NCBI GenBank assembly: GCA_033064195.1
Contig: JARBJD010000020.1
Span: 248,001 to 312,000 of the forward strand
Reading direction: 5' to 3'
Source: Blattamonas nauphoetae
Lineage: Eukaryota > Preaxostyla > Oxymonadida
DNA length: 64,000 nucleotides
Below are positions 12,101-22,149 of the stretch, piece after piece; position 1 is the stretch's first letter, and every line of letters begins with the position of its first letter. The translations under genes and the position numbers were made by a program. The notes under the pieces are model-generated. The model searched no databases. It saw only the letters and a list, made by a program, of their open reading frames with translations, and was not told where the DNA came from.

Positions 12101-14264
12101 GACACCCATCTCAATCTCAAACAACATGCATGTCGTCATTATGAATGGGACGAGCTCAGAACCAAAATTGAATGTCTCTTCTCTGACTTCACAACCAGCT
12201 GATGAAGACAACACAATGATCACTGTGAAGGACTCGTTCCTGGAGCTACTGAATGTGGATGTCGTTCTTGCGTCCCTGTCTCAGTCATTCGTCTTTGTTT
12301 CGGCATCTGATTCAACCATCGTCTTCCGAGACGGTTCGTTCCTCGGAAGCACTTCGCCACCAACCTCGACCCAAAATGAAGCTGATTCAGAGAACTTGTG
12401 CAGTTGGTCGAGCGGAATCATTCAGATCGCAGATTGCACCACATCTATCACGAACACCCAACTGACTCATCTCGTCTTCGGAGCCGTCAACATGAAAGGC
12501 GGAGATCTGACCATTCAGACAACCACCTTCTCAGACAACTCTCCTTCCAACTCATCCTTCCCTTCAGCCAGTCGCAACATCCACTGCTCGGAAAACGGAA
12601 AAATTGAGATTGTCAGCCAGAACGGAGGTGATGGGACGAAGGATCACCCTTCAGGATGGATTTCAAGCGAAGACTGTGTGTTGAGCGGAAGGGACTCGAC
12701 TCCAAAAACTCCACTTTTTATCCCAACACTGGACGCGTCGAAGTCGACGTCAACACGAGACAAGAAGACGAAGACGATCAAATTCACAATCATTGGAACG
12801 ATGCTGATCCCGTGTGGTCTCCTTGCCGAAGTATTCGAGTGGAATGCTGACACACAGACTGAAGGAACAAAAACCATCGTTGAACTCAACGAGAACACCA
12901 ATTTGTGGACGGAAGAACAGATCGACGGAATCATCGACGAAACCAAAGACTTGCTCAATCTGTCTGAGACATCTGACTGGCGTCTCCGACTCGTCTTTGG
13001 AGATGAAGTCCGGACAGACACAAGCATCGTCCTTCGAACTGTGGCATCGGATAGAAAAGCACTATTTGGGCAGGCAGTGAAGTGGATGATCCCCCTCATC
13101 GTCGCTGTTGTCCTGATTGCAATGTTCCTCGTCATCCTTCTCGTCGTTTTGCTTCGAAGAAGAAAGAAAGGAAAGCAGAAGCAGAGCGAACTCAAAGAAA
13201 TCGACGAATTCGTCGAAGAAATGAAGATTGAGGACCCAACAATGGAAGGGACAGATCGTCTCAACTGCTCAGCCTTCGATACACCAACAGAGTCCAACCA
13301 CAACAACACACACATCACTGCGAGAAATGAAACCGAAAAAGACCAAAAATTTGAAGAGGATGTGAAAGAAGATCAGGCAGCAGGGGAGTTCGCCCTCGTC
13401 ACACTGTCAAATGGTTCCGAAGTTCGAATCCTGAAGAAGGACACTCTGTACAATCGACTCCACAACCCTCAAATGAAGGATACCCATCTGGACTTCGATT
13501 CAGTCCGCAAACAGATCATCAGCGGTCTGCTGGCCGTTCGGAAGAGAGACAGAAGCAGTGCCATCCTCCTCCAACTCAGCCCACATCTTGTTTTTTTCGA
13601 CGCGGCGGGTGTTGCGTGCTTGAACTGCTCCCAACACCCGCAGTCGGAGATGGAGATTGTCGGGCACAATGGGTTGTCAAGAATGGGTCAGAACCAGCCG
13701 CAGGACCTTCTGGAGCTCCCGGACAAGCAGAACCAGTTGCAAATGGAGACAGCAAACAATGAGCAAGACAACGCCGTTCAAGCAACGGAAGGAACGACTT
13801 TGAAAACGCTTCCATCGGTCAATCTGAGAAAAGTGAACGAGGGAGATCGATGGAGAGCGCCGGAAGTGACCCGGATGATCGAAGAATATGCCCAGAACGG
13901 CAGCCACACACAGACCGAAGCAGTCAGCCGAAATGTTCACCTCGACCATTCCGCAGCAGCAGTGTTCAGTCTTGGGCTGATTCTGTGGGAGATCGAGACG
14001 AACCAAATACCTTTTGGAGAGGTCGACGCCGTCAACGCTCAACGTCAGCTGGGAAGCGGACAGAGACCTGGAATGGAGAAAGTGCACTCGGAATGGATGG
14101 CTTCAGTGATCGAGCAGTGCCTGGAATACGAACCTGCCAAACGGATCAAACTGGAACACCTGGAATCTCTTCTCTGTGGGCCCTCACAACACAAACCATC
14201 CCAACCCTTCGCTCTCGACCAAGTTCCATTCGTCAACCATCACGAGCTGCAGCCTCTCCCGTGA
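6150..14264 (+). CDS. Gene A, left copy: giant beta-helix / beta-sandwich repeat membrane protein with a pseudokinase tail
   Basis: One uninterrupted 2704-residue frame. Residues 1 to about 20 look like a signal peptide (MRIAWTLLLCISSH). Residues about 60 to 560 have the short Ser/Thr/Cys/Asn-rich rungs of a parallel beta-helix (SSFTECTTAKI, TIFERCKAQFD). About 600 to 1930 is a chain of roughly 100-residue beta-sandwich units starting PSRV or similar. About 1940 to 2200 returns to beta-helix-like sequence after FCGDRDSPCQSID. A membrane span (IPLIVAVVLIAMFLVILLVV, about 2312-2334) with a basic stop-transfer leads to a cytosolic kinase-like domain (about 2410-2680). That domain keeps the APE block (RWRAPEV) and the later C-lobe (FSLGLILWEI, CLEYEPAKRI), but has LSPHLVFFD where the HRD loop should be. 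I see no DFG and no glycine loop, so it is probably a pseudokinase. The likely role is a surface receptor or adhesin. The ligand is unknown. Confidence 0.8.
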   Translation: MRIAWTLLLCISSHLQPNRQLLSDFLSDSSSANHQSVHSNLDLSLSLNGSFHASELVVSSRLVVLNGFSSHLSHTDELGTEDPTNASPTPVVTPYQEQRSNTWILELQNTTMQLSTWILDSSLPNCAVCHVTSSELSIVNCDVISNAESSPFIVMKSILNRGSSVRLVSTTHKTSSSFLLPFVGICPSFLDNVKNSYSGPEHKDISIIGESISLTNQHLVKGTSPLFAFGLGDITPTPTLLGQQLATTLTSASLVNVTSSPIFKPSDSKTFGSLLSQMAVSCKVTKSTNHDCGALFLDPNLGGNLVCVNSSFSSCIRQSNSEELYTHRNMTQSESHTDRIVFGTSSTATSVTVTSCTFNTMSVGFGWTWGGGAAIFLYASPSSLNISQCSFHKCSVTKADDDGGAVLFYCSSTQSRPIDVSSSSFTECTTAKISTNAAAGIIIGVASSAVIQDTIFERCKAQFDACIYIEACLSSTFTNCFFLSCEGAERTGGCGSHNIKAIDYSYLHFRDCWSPVLPFTKDLCFTNIPETATFSIQYCDSTSGAPNVFDYSANQDASDLVPQLTSTSTVSGATVLFSADKQTATVTVTTEQALSGTMGVLLDGSNVPRMVYVVFGTSSTVSRTATVTVSSGPDGVLPEATYVHRASAIPGNIPKQVHHTSTALTNANTTTITLSGYGLENGDYVMTVDNDGTEQNITLAWMDANTLSGSAQLYPSTAPGRLDYGKIYPIVRVVFDPLSKQENVRLLQDNSFTTPTQPSRVTKADCSLNGKKDGVVVRLIGTKLFSNGQKVKIGSGGLIESTGTIFSVSLTECYVLFSTGWFGDGRQTIFGSSYEIFSVGSGSDSFAVDSGVSFTVLSPPQITTISVPPAITSSSFTLSFGGSSLPSGSTYTVTLNTSDTFDVTFSSATSGSSSSVKIGVSGGLKYNTLYSIVSMIKTEENKPDEHILLSSSSFTTPIGPSLSLVASSLSPSDPNVVRLSLSTILMPSEQFTLVLTSTASPSKTVSVNITFSSTQPDSPTTVSTIDVEVYNRTNTLEYETEYSIESMTSSNVVAYVSASTFTTPLSPSRVENVSCSLGGTFQKSAILVLTGVRLESPLSFDLIVQEKKADGTLSGTDIKLSGVLSGSSSSTCHTFTVPIFGEENPLLSYETSYGVTDFVVPGRTSLANPSISFSVLPEPSRLTMIEATPVYSEDEKSATVSLFGVKMAGQFMLTLSINSNLSSTVEIPASFDVNGNGKCVGTLFDSLEPSNVNLFYNTSYTVVGVMSDEGSVFIEQDLEFSTMAEPTRVMNITRGEFVDTEKTTVDLSFVFVAAEKSSEYTFAVKSIESDETPAHATTFTVESDENGETKACRIGLYGLEQPSLSWNGQLKFEKEYEVVSVFRGSDKIHFEKVGTRFSMPEAPSRVTDADCSLNGKKDEVVVRLIGTKLFSNGQKVKIGSGGLIESTGTIFSVSLTECYVLFSTGWFGDGRQTIFGSSYEIFSVGSGSDSFAVDSGVSFTVLSPPQITTISVPPAITSSSFTLSFGGSSLPSGSTYTVTLNTSDTFDVTFSSATSGSSSSVKIGVSGGLKYNTLYSIVSMIKTEENKPDEHILLSSSSFTTPIGPSLSLVASSLSPSDPNVVRLSLSTILMPSEQFTLVLTSTASPSKTVSVNITFSSTQPASPPTISTIDVEVYNQTSTLEYETEYSIESMTSSNVVAVVTAPDFTTPNEPPRVQSFENSRLNLTRTELSFELVGRALKTGLGKVALKRDGFLLESVSPIGFINDTHSSGKFLVGETESSSRLAYGTEYTLTTVEGDISGLVVDPGIIVRAPNPAKVTKMEIDFSNSAKTGCIVRLNGADLVPGTIYSATLTTPQQPPNHNSDSSSVSFDISFSSTAEGESQPIKIGWRDENNLEYSRKYTLTSLTPSVAEDGAIIFDNSLSDTTGTKPAESFFYVDSLSSDSSPFCGDRDSPCQSIDSAWMIVLGVSLTRPTLGIVDHTTLSTPISISNNMHVVIMNGTSSEPKLNVSSLTSQPADEDNTMITVKDSFLELLNVDVVLASLSQSFVFVSASDSTIVFRDGSFLGSTSPPTSTQNEADSENLCSWSSGIIQIADCTTSITNTQLTHLVFGAVNMKGGDLTIQTTTFSDNSPSNSSFPSASRNIHCSENGKIEIVSQNGGDGTKDHPSGWISSEDCVLSGRDSTPKTPLFIPTLDASKSTSTRDKKTKTIKFTIIGTMLIPCGLLAEVFEWNADTQTEGTKTIVELNENTNLWTEEQIDGIIDETKDLLNLSETSDWRLRLVFGDEVRTDTSIVLRTVASDRKALFGQAVKWMIPLIVAVVLIAMFLVILLVVLLRRRKKGKQKQSELKEIDEFVEEMKIEDPTMEGTDRLNCSAFDTPTESNHNNTHITARNETEKDQKFEEDVKEDQAAGEFALVTLSNGSEVRILKKDTLYNRLHNPQMKDTHLDFDSVRKQIISGLLAVRKRDRSSAILLQLSPHLVFFDAAGVACLNCSQHPQSEMEIVGHNGLSRMGQNQPQDLLELPDKQNQLQMETANNEQDNAVQATEGTTLKTLPSVNLRKVNEGDRWRAPEVTRMIEEYAQNGSHTQTEAVSRNVHLDHSAAAVFSLGLILWEIETNQIPFGEVDAVNAQRQLGSGQRPGMEKVHSEWMASVIEQCLEYEPAKRIKLEHLESLLCGPSQHKPSQPFALDQVPFVNHHELQPLP
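8426..11245 (+). repeat. Internal direct repeat of gene A, two 885-bp copies at 1935-bp spacing
   Basis: Positions 8426-9310 recur at 10361-11245. Their translations are identical over about 200 residues (for example both read KVKIGSGGLIESTGTI and CYVLFSTGWFGDGRQTI). The spacing of 1935 bp is 645 codons, so frame is preserved. The right-arm gene A has only one such unit, and that unit differs at many positions. The two left copies were therefore duplicated or homogenised recently. Confidence 0.9.
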
Positions 14265-14784
14265 CACTCTCAACAACACAGCTCAAACACACTGTGCGAA
14301 TGTCCATCACATTCTTCTCATACACTCAATATTCACCACACCACCCATCTGCACGGTCATCTGATCGGAGCAACATTCACCACAGCCTTGTCACGTGCCT
14401 TTTCGTCCTGTCTTTGCTTTTGTACGACACAGATCGACATCCACCACACTTTGGACGGAGGACGTGACAAGGTACACCCATTCCACTGTCTCCTTCTTCT
14501 TCTTCGTTTTCCTTTCGATCTGTCCCGAGATTTGGGATGCCTGTGAGCTCGCACGTTACGATTTGATCCGACCTTCTTTGATGACTTGAGGGTCTCTCCA
14601 ACTGTCTTGTGCTTGAGCTCAACTGATTCATTGCCTGTTTTGTTATTTGAGTATTAACGGATTTGAACAATTCATCATATCGCCAAGTTCTTCTTTTTCA
14701 TGACTCATATCATTGATCACTCTTAGGTCATTTTTCTTCGAATTCGATGACAGGGTGATCGGTGAGAGGTCAACAGGGGGATCT
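14265..14784. promoter_or_regulatory. Gene A to gene B spacer, 520 bp
   Basis: This is the intergenic stretch between gene A and the gene-B start chosen at 14785, mirrored at 34220-34739 in the right arm. It should contain the gene-A 3' end and the gene-B promoter. I see no defined motif. Confidence 0.35.
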
Positions 14785-16940
14785 ATGGGCATGATCTGCA
14801 GTAAAATTTTGATTTATTCAATGCTGTTTGCTGTATTGTTCTCAACCCTGTATTCTCTGGTTGATATCTCTACTGTTCTCCGTTCTGGCTCAAACTCGGA
14901 AGCTGAAGTGGTTCTGCTGGAAGACGCATATTTCTCTCGCAACACGAAAATCATGGATGGATGGTTCTCGTTGAAAACGGCATCATCCTCAAGCATCCGG
15001 GGAGTTTCGGGAGAGATGGGCACGCTGTTTGATGTGATAAACTCGACATTATTGGTTGGAAAAGTGGACCTGAGTGTTGATGGAGGCTATCGAATTGCTG
15101 AAATGGCGAAGAACTCGTTTGTATCGATATCTCGCTGCACACTGGACATTGGGAGCGAGTTGTCACCGTTTCTTTCGAATGGAGGAGATATTGTTCTTTC
15201 GTGGATTTCTTTGACTGGCCAATCTCTACTTCCTGAAATGGTGGTCTCCCCGACTCACTCGTGCCATCTGACAGTGTGTGGGTGTACTATGGACTCGGTG
15301 ACAGTTGGATCATCGGCGATCTTTGGATGTTCGTCATACACCGCTTCAATCACATCGTCTCGATTCTCGAATGTGGACCATGTGATTGCGACCTCCCCTC
15401 TCTCTCACGGACCAGAAAATACAGAACCTGCTGACGTTCCTGATTTGTGTGAGGTTTTCTATGGCGCAGGATTCCAGATGAACCTTGACTCGTCGTCGTT
15501 CTGGAACGTAACCAATGATCTTTACGGGTCAATCACAGATGCTCCGATTTCGGGGAAATCGTTCAAACTGAGCCATCTTCATCTTCGCTACTCCAACACT
15601 CAGCGAGATCTGTCATGCTCCAACGCAGACTACACTGTTTCTATCCTCTGTGAAATCGAGTTCCCTCTGATCGTCGAGGATTGTCACTGGGCGGATGCGA
15701 TTGCACCTTATGGTGGTTCACTCTTTATCATTTCCAATGGATATTGCGTCGACGTCACAGTACAGTCGTGCACCTTCGCAAACTGTGGGGTTCAAGAATC
15801 AAACAATGGAGGGGCAATCATGATACAGCTTCCTGAAGTCAACCACCATGATGGCACTCCTCCTCGCCTTCTTGTCAAAGACTGCAGCTTTGTGGCATGT
15901 AACGGTTCCTTTACTGTTCAAATCATGAATCTCGAAGGGTCCATCGAAGTCGACAATCTCACTATCAAGGATTGCACTCCTGAGTTCTGCGAGCTCTATC
16001 TTGTTGGCATGCCCTCGGTGAGTTTGAGACTCAGGAATTCGTCATCAAGAACTGTCTGCTTGAGAATTGCACAGCTGAGATGGTCGACGGGAAATATATC
16101 ACCCACAAGTGGGGCTGCTGTCATGTCTTCCATCCTGGGCCTGTCACGATTTGCGACAAGACGACATTTCGGAACTGCAAAGGAGTGCATTTTGGGTCGA
16201 TTTTCTCGTGTGACAGTCTGACGATGAAGCAAGTTCGTTTTGAAGATTGCGAATCAACCAAGTCGAGTGGAGCCGGAATGATCTGGACGAACAAGCTGTA
16301 CATGGAAGACGTGCTTGTATCGAAATGTCGAGCACCTGTTCTCCCAAATGGATTCCTGATCCGACTCCTCTTCGATGGCCAAGAATCTTCTTATCCGACA
16401 CGTTATTTCTATTACAACAGCGAGAAGAGCTATGAAATGAAGAATTTCTTCGTTGAGCACGATGACAGTGGAGATTTCGACCATCTGGACATTCTGTTTT
16501 CGGTAGACGCGTCGGATTTGAAGGATGGAAAACTGGATGCATCGAAGATCACGAACTTGCACAGCACCACAGACCAGTTGATTGTTGGAGTGACGACATC
16601 AGACTATTCTGGGAAGCCAGACGAAGAGATCCCAGCGTTCGTGGACGAATCAGCGACAGTGGCGAAGAAAGGCTCAGATCCTCGCTCCGACGCCGAAACT
16701 GAAGAACCAGGGGACGATCCAGAAAGTCCGAAATTGCCGATTTGGGCGCTGGTGGTGATAATTGTGGGCTCTGTGGTGATTGTCGCTGCCGTGGTCGTCA
16801 TCATTGTGGTGGTCGTTGTCGTGAACAAGAAGAAGAAAGCGAAGAAAGTGACGGATGATTCAGGTCCATCTGGGAATGAAGGGATGGGGCAGGAGATGGA
16901 AGCGCAGGACGTCTCGAATGAATACTCAGAACCGCAATAA
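14785..16940 (+). pseudogene. Gene B, left copy: beta-helix single-span membrane protein, frame broken once
   Basis: The start at 14785 gives a signal peptide or anchor (ILIYSMLFAVLFSTLYSLV). An in-frame ATG at 14713 would bury it. The body has beta-helix rungs (SSSFWNVTNDLYGS, SCTFANCGVQESNNGG, DCSFVACNGSF). The C-terminus has a span of repeated V and I at about 16744-16824 followed by a basic, then Gly/Gln-rich short tail, with no kinase domain. Compared with the right copy, the left has lost one base near 16016 (CCCTCGGTGAG against CCCTCGGGTGAT). The frame from 14785 therefore runs out at 16221, while the rest lies in the frame ending at 16940. I read this as a recent frameshift. A GTGAGT donor at that spot makes an intron a less likely alternative. 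Confidence 0.7.
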
Positions 16941-18265
16941 TTCTCACCCCACCAAACTTGTAAGCTATTGACTCACCCACCCGCCTTGTAAGCTGTGGAC
17001 TGGCATTCAAACCCCTGCCCGTCCATTCTTTTACCACTTTCTTTCATGATTGGTATGAACAGGGTGTGGTGTGTCGGAACAACCTAATGTGACACATCTT
17101 TCACAGAATTTTGTTTGAATCATTTTTGGAATTGTTAGAGTCATCATAACGAGAGAAATGGGATAGTTTCGTGTTGGATGTCGAGTGAGGCAATTTATGG
17201 GTGGAGGGGATCTTCCTCTCGCTGTCGGTATTTTGTCGACTATGATGTATCATATATCGCAAAGAATTCTAACTCTCACAAAAAAGAACTAAATGAACAA
17301 TATGAAGTGATTTTCCATTATTCTTCAATCCGACGACTTCTCCCATCATTCAGCGCACCTTCAGCAAGACTTATCGAGTCTTTGATTGGATGAATAAACA
17401 TCAAAGTCTCTCTAAACTCTGACTGAGTGAACGCACACCAAACCTGACTCGATAAAGATTCGTGTTCTATCTGGAATGGTGGATTGTTCAGTTTTTATAG
17501 GTGAAGTGTTGAAACACTGGATCGTTGTGAAGTTGAAAGACTGTAGAAATGAGCTGAGGAGGGAGTTAATCTGGAGAAGGATGCAATGTCTGAGCATGGA
17601 GATCGATTGCTGGATCAAGAGCCTGTAGGAAAACCATCATTGACGAACCCTCTTCAGATACTGTCATCGAACTGGAGATCACTGTTACCTCTCTGAGTCG
17701 ATCCCAGTCTTCCATCCTCTCCATCAAATCCAACAACAGAGCTTGGGAGTTATCTTGAGCTGACAGATTCTTCATCACTTTCTCGGGTGAGCAAGTGCCA
17801 GTTGCACCAATTTGTTTCTGATAACTTTTCTAGATTGTCGTTTGAGTGGGAGGGTCCACTTTGATTGATTGGGGAATATCGAGGGATTGGATGAAGTTCT
17901 CGATTTGTAGTCAAAATCTTGGGCAAATTGTATTCAGAAAAGTTGTCTTGATTCGATTTTTAAAACTGAATCCTCGTTCGGCTCGAACTGATATTGGAGA
18001 GAGGAGGATAAGTGTTGAGAGTAATTTAACATTCTGGATCAGTTTGAGAGGTGCATCTTTCTTTCAAATCAAAGTTGAAAAGTGAAGAACTGAATATACA
18101 GAAGTAAAGACTGCTGCTACGTTTTTGGTTCAACCATAGATGGGTTATAGTGTGTCAAAAAAGATCCGAAAGTCATTAAACCACCATAAATCGAGATTTT
18201 TTCTGATGAATGTTGTTTTGGTGCGACAATATTTAGGTAAAAATTTTGGAGTTAAAGACACGTTA
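16941..18265. other. Noncoding inner part of the left arm
   Basis: The stretch is repeated almost exactly at 24850-26167 in reverse. A 70-residue frame on the minus strand (17566-17778, MMKNLSAQDNSQALLLDLME) is identical in the other arm (25329-25541, plus strand). That shows sequence identity, not necessarily coding. No family is recognised. Confidence 0.4.
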
Positions 18266-18274
18266 TTGAACCCG

Positions 18275-18819
18275 GGACTGACTATAGTTCATCAGCAGTT
18301 TCAACTATAGTTCATCACCATCCCATATTCTGATGACAGGGAGATGAATCATCTTCTTTTCGTCCAAGATGGAAAACTGACTCCAAAAGAAGAACTCTGA
18401 TACAGTTTTAATGTCAACCTCGATGAGTGGTGACGTCCGATCAGCTGTGGTGTCACTGTGGTTGATGTCTGGTGACCGAGGTGTGATGAATGAGCTGCTG
18501 CTGGTGAGGCTCGTTTGTCCCCCGTCATGGATGGGTGAGAGAATACCAGATGCTGAGTGCTTGAACTTTCATTCCGGAGCAATCGACTCAGATAAGGCTG
18601 AAAAGTATGGTGAAGGATCAAGTCTCGTTGTTTTCTCATCTTCATCACTACCATCGATTGTCTGTGATTGGAGATCGCTCGAAGATCCTTTCCAACGATT
18701 CGAACATCACACGAAATGGTGGTGGTCGATCTTCGAATGTCGACCGGATCTCTCGTCGCAATGATATGTGTCTCTGATGAACTATAGTTGGAAATGCTGA
18801 TGAACTATAGACAGTCCCA
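18275..18819. mobile_element. 545-bp MITE with 9-bp target duplication (Mutator-like by its ends)
   Basis: The ends read GGGACTG(A/T)CTATAGTTCATCAGCA inward, and the terminal inverted repeats run about 44 bp with a second TATAGTTCATCA motif inside each. It is flanked by ATTGAACCC on both sides (18266-18274 and 18820-18828). The right arm has the empty site (TTTGAACCCTGTAG around 24828-24841), which proves a precise insertion after the arms were duplicated. A 9-bp duplication and GGG ends fit Mutator-like nonautonomous elements. No transposase frame is present. Confidence 0.85.
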
Positions 18820-18949
18820 TTGAACCCTGTAGCATCATACACCATGATACACACCACAATTTTGAACTTTTCGACGTCATATCTCCACAACCAGCTATCA
18901 GTTTTGAACCAAATAAAGTGCGTTTGATTCGTAAAGATTTCGACACTAT

Positions 18950-19527
18950 ATGCTCAACAATAAAACGATTGTTTTCCTCAGAAATGTGTGTCAAACAAAA
19001 CATGTTTTTTGCTTATTTCCAGATACTCAGAATTGGTTAAATAATTTATCCGAAATGTTCGGATCATCAAAAAAGGTGTCCTCCTTCCACAGTCAATATG
19101 ATTGCTTCAATCACTCCAGGAAGACATCAGAATGCAAAAATGAATCAGAGTCAAAGAAATTGTGAAGAAATTATCAAATCTTTTTGGAGTATTTGTGATT
19201 CAGGCTGAAACATTCAAGAATCATCTCGATACTGAGTCAATGAGTCAACAACTATCACCCAGCTTTGTATATCGACTCATCGAGAAAAATTTGTCATGGT
19301 CACTCTCTCTCCCGAAGGAGATGGACTCAGCCTGGATTAAGGCTCCACAGAAACGGCTCATATTGCACTATCGTTCTCTTCACTCAGAGACGATTGATTC
19401 AGTTCAAATTCCATGCGAATTTCTTTTCAACGCCGACGAGAATTCCTTGTACCTTCATTCTCTCAAACAGTCAATATCTTCATTTATCCGACAACCAAGC
19501 TTTCTTGTCACAAGCCTCGCTGAGTGA
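18950..19527 (+). pseudogene. Pogo/Tigger-type DDE transposase remnant, left arm
   Basis: Two consecutive frames (18950-19165 and 19162-19527) look like the N-terminal part of a pogo-family transposase. There is a helical DNA-binding-like stretch, then LSWSLSLPKEMDS and a catalytic-region start, FLFNADENSLYL, where the Asp would be the first of the DDE triad. The rest of the catalytic core is missing because the arm ends at 19563. The family call rests on general pattern only. Confidence 0.4.
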
Positions 19528-20999
19528 CAAATGTAACATTTATGTGCATAATTTGTGTCGATCTTGTCAATACTGTTACAGAACTCCGCTCTTCGGAGAG
19601 ACATTTTCCTCGTGGCAATGAATCTCTAAGCATAGTTCAAACCAATAAATGGTGTCACGTTGATATGGAGAAAGCAACCTTATTCTCGAGGTAGGTGGAT
19701 TGAATACTGAGAGTTTCACATTCAGGAAATGAATTTTTGATACTGTTCCAAAGATGATTTGAAAAAAGAATGAGCATTTTTGTTCATTCTGTGTATCTTG
19801 ATTGTGTCGTGGTGGTGATTGACTGACTATTTTCTTTGATTGTCTTTTCATGTCTCATTCGTGAGACGGCTTGGTCCAATCGTTTCGATTTCCGAGCACC
19901 GAGTTCCGATCGGGAGGTAGTGTTGATTGCCACATGAATCGGAATCGATCATCAACGTTGGACGCCCGAACCCAGGCGGTCGCATTGAAAAGATCAGCTG
20001 GCTCCTCTCTATACCGGTTCCACGCTAGTTTGATGAGATCGAGTGGATATGGGTCACACGCACGAAAGAATCGATTTCGATTATGAGTTCAGTTATTAAC
20101 TTTTCATCGAAAGCTTGGAGGTATTAGACTGCTTGGAGAAACTGCCTTGAAGCCACACCAACAGAAAAAAGGCGGATCCACTCATCATCTTTCTATTTCG
20201 TCAATATGGATGGTGGCTCGGGAAAGAAATCACGTTTTTGTTCCCCCATTCTCAAGACAGAATTAGAGGATTCTGGAGTGCCTTTAGAGAAGACTCTGAC
20301 ACGTTGAATCGTCTCGTCGTCAGACGACGATCATAGTTGTGAAATAGTTCTGATGGATTGTAAGACGTTGGATTCAGTTGTCTGACAGGTGGACACTCTG
20401 ACTTGGACAGGTTTTGTGAGCTTGTCTGGGGACGTCCACAATCGGTGAGAAGCACTACCAATATGTTTTCAAGTGCCAGTCGTTGTCTTCTTTCATCGAT
20501 GATTTAGCAGAGCGAAGAAGAGTGAGATAATCCCTGAAGTGAGACAGTGAACACAATAATGGGTTAGACCCTTGGGAGGCCTGAAATGAAATGGGAGGAG
20601 TGCAAATGCCCGAATCAACGTTAAATCAAGTCTACAAAAACAACAAAACCAAAGGACAGAGCAAAGACACTCCGAATCCACCTGAAAACCTTCTTTGTTG
20701 GGTGGGAGGGTGGTCATTCTTCTTCGCTCTGCTAAATCATCGATCACTCTGCAGTGATCCGATTCAGCCGAGCTCAGAAGAGTGAGACTTGTGAGTAGTT
20801 GTCTCGTTGATGAGGGTTGGCTCTCCGCCATTGCCTACAGTGCCCGCAAGAATTATCTGCTGTGTGAAGGAGATGGAGAAGAACTGTCAAACCTTTTCCA
20901 TTTCACTTATGTGTCATTAAAGTGTTCTTAAACAAAGGACCAACTTCAACAATTTCAACTGTGATTGATCAAAACCAGAATCATAAGAAAACTCCTTCG

Positions 21000-21850
21000 T
21001 TCTCTCTCGAATCGTATCCTAGTATTTTGTTTGTCCTCCATTCGCTTTTATTACCGCTTCTATCCCTCTAGGCATGGAGCGAATCAAATATTGTATCAGG
21101 TTCTTTGGAATCGAATCCCACACGTTCGACAGTTATTCCCGAAGCTGTTCAGCGGTTTTGATTTCTTTTCGTTTAATTCGAGCCTTTAGAGCATGGAAAA
21201 GCATTCTCAATCGGATTGAGATCGGGTGAATATGGTGGCCATCCGACCGTTTCCCAACCATTCTCATCCAGCCATTCACAAACGATTTTACTCGTATGTT
21301 TTGGATCGTTATCTAAAACCAGTATCCTTTCCTTCTTTCCAACTTCTAAAAAGGTCCTTTTCAAGGTGTTCCTCCAATATTTTGATGAGACCAGCGGAAT
21401 TGAGAGTCGGATCCGTGATCGGATGGATCCACCATCATTCCATCCGATCGAAGCCCAGATCATGATCTTGGGAGGGTGTGCCTTCTTTTCTTTTCCATAT
21501 CCAGGTCCATTCACTTCATCCTTATTCAACCAAACACAATCTCGTCCATCCGAAACAAACGCGCAAATCTTACTCTCATCCGTCCATATCACCTCCATCC
21601 ATCTTTCTACTGACCAATCTTTCACTCTCAACGCAAAAGCAAGTCTGTCTCTTTTCTGTTTTCCTGTCAACATAACACATTTCCGTCACACTCTCTGCCT
21701 CAGTCCCACTTGGGCTGCTCTTGAACGTATCGCCCCTTCACTCAACTCCAATCCGCGTTTCAACATCTCATTTTTCCGAGTCTTCTTTGCAACTTGGGCA
21801 GGTGTTTGCGTCCGTAGAAGCGAGAGGATCCGTTGACGAATTTGAGGTGT
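21000..21850 (-). mobile_element. Degenerate Tc1/mariner transposase (DD34E type)
   Basis: The minus-strand frame 21173-21673 carries the catalytic core in order: VIWTDESKICAF (first Asp), VLDNDPKHTSKIVCEWLDEN (second Asp) and PPYSPDLNPIEN (Glu) at the usual spacing of 34 residues. Upstream frame (to about 21850) gives helix-turn-helix-like sequence (ELSEGAIRSRAAQVGLRQR). Downstream, a shifted frame continues the C-terminus (ARIKRKEIKTAEQLRE, then MPRGIEAVIKANGG) to about 21010. The frame slips after PIENAF and there is a stop further on, so this copy cannot make a full transposase. I did not find convincing terminal repeats. A possible left end (AGTGTTCTTAAACAAAGGAC at 20921) has no partner on the right. 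Confidence 0.85.
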
Positions 21851-22149
21851 GCATTCGACTTTCTTTTTCTGTTTATACCATCAAGATTGTTGTAACTTTG
21901 GAACCATGTGGATTGATATTCGTTGCGAAAATTTGCCTGACTTGGATTTTGCTTGCGAATGTTTCCATTCGCTATTTCCTTCTCCGGTTTTGTTTTCCAC
22001 TTCTCTCATCATGTTTGATAATCATTTTTTTCTCGAAATTGTGGATCATATCCGTTTTGTGAAAAACAAACAGTCATTCATGAAGATCACGTGATCGAAC
22101 CTCTTCTAGGAAACTGAATCTCCAGCTCTCGATCCTGCTCATCACTCTC

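Larger units (their letters stand above)
5376..19563 (+). repeat. Left arm of the large inverted duplication
   Basis: This block matches, in reverse orientation, the DNA at 24099-45334: the gene-A fragment, the gene-A upstream region, gene A, gene B, a noncoding block and a pogo-like remnant, all in mirror order. The outer limit is where the gene-A fragment changes into RS-rich sequence. The inner limit is just after GTGTCGATC at 19555-19563. Compared with the right arm it has one extra MITE (18275-18819) and about 1.9 kb more of gene-A repeats, and it lacks three insertions found on the right. Confidence 0.9.

Noticed and set aside
12644-13318. 224-residue minus-strand frame
   Set aside because: Antisense to the membrane span and tail of left gene A.
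16010-16030. An intron donor (GTGAGT) in left gene B in place of a frameshift
   Set aside because: The right copy is colinear and open through the same place with one more base, so a one-base loss is simpler.
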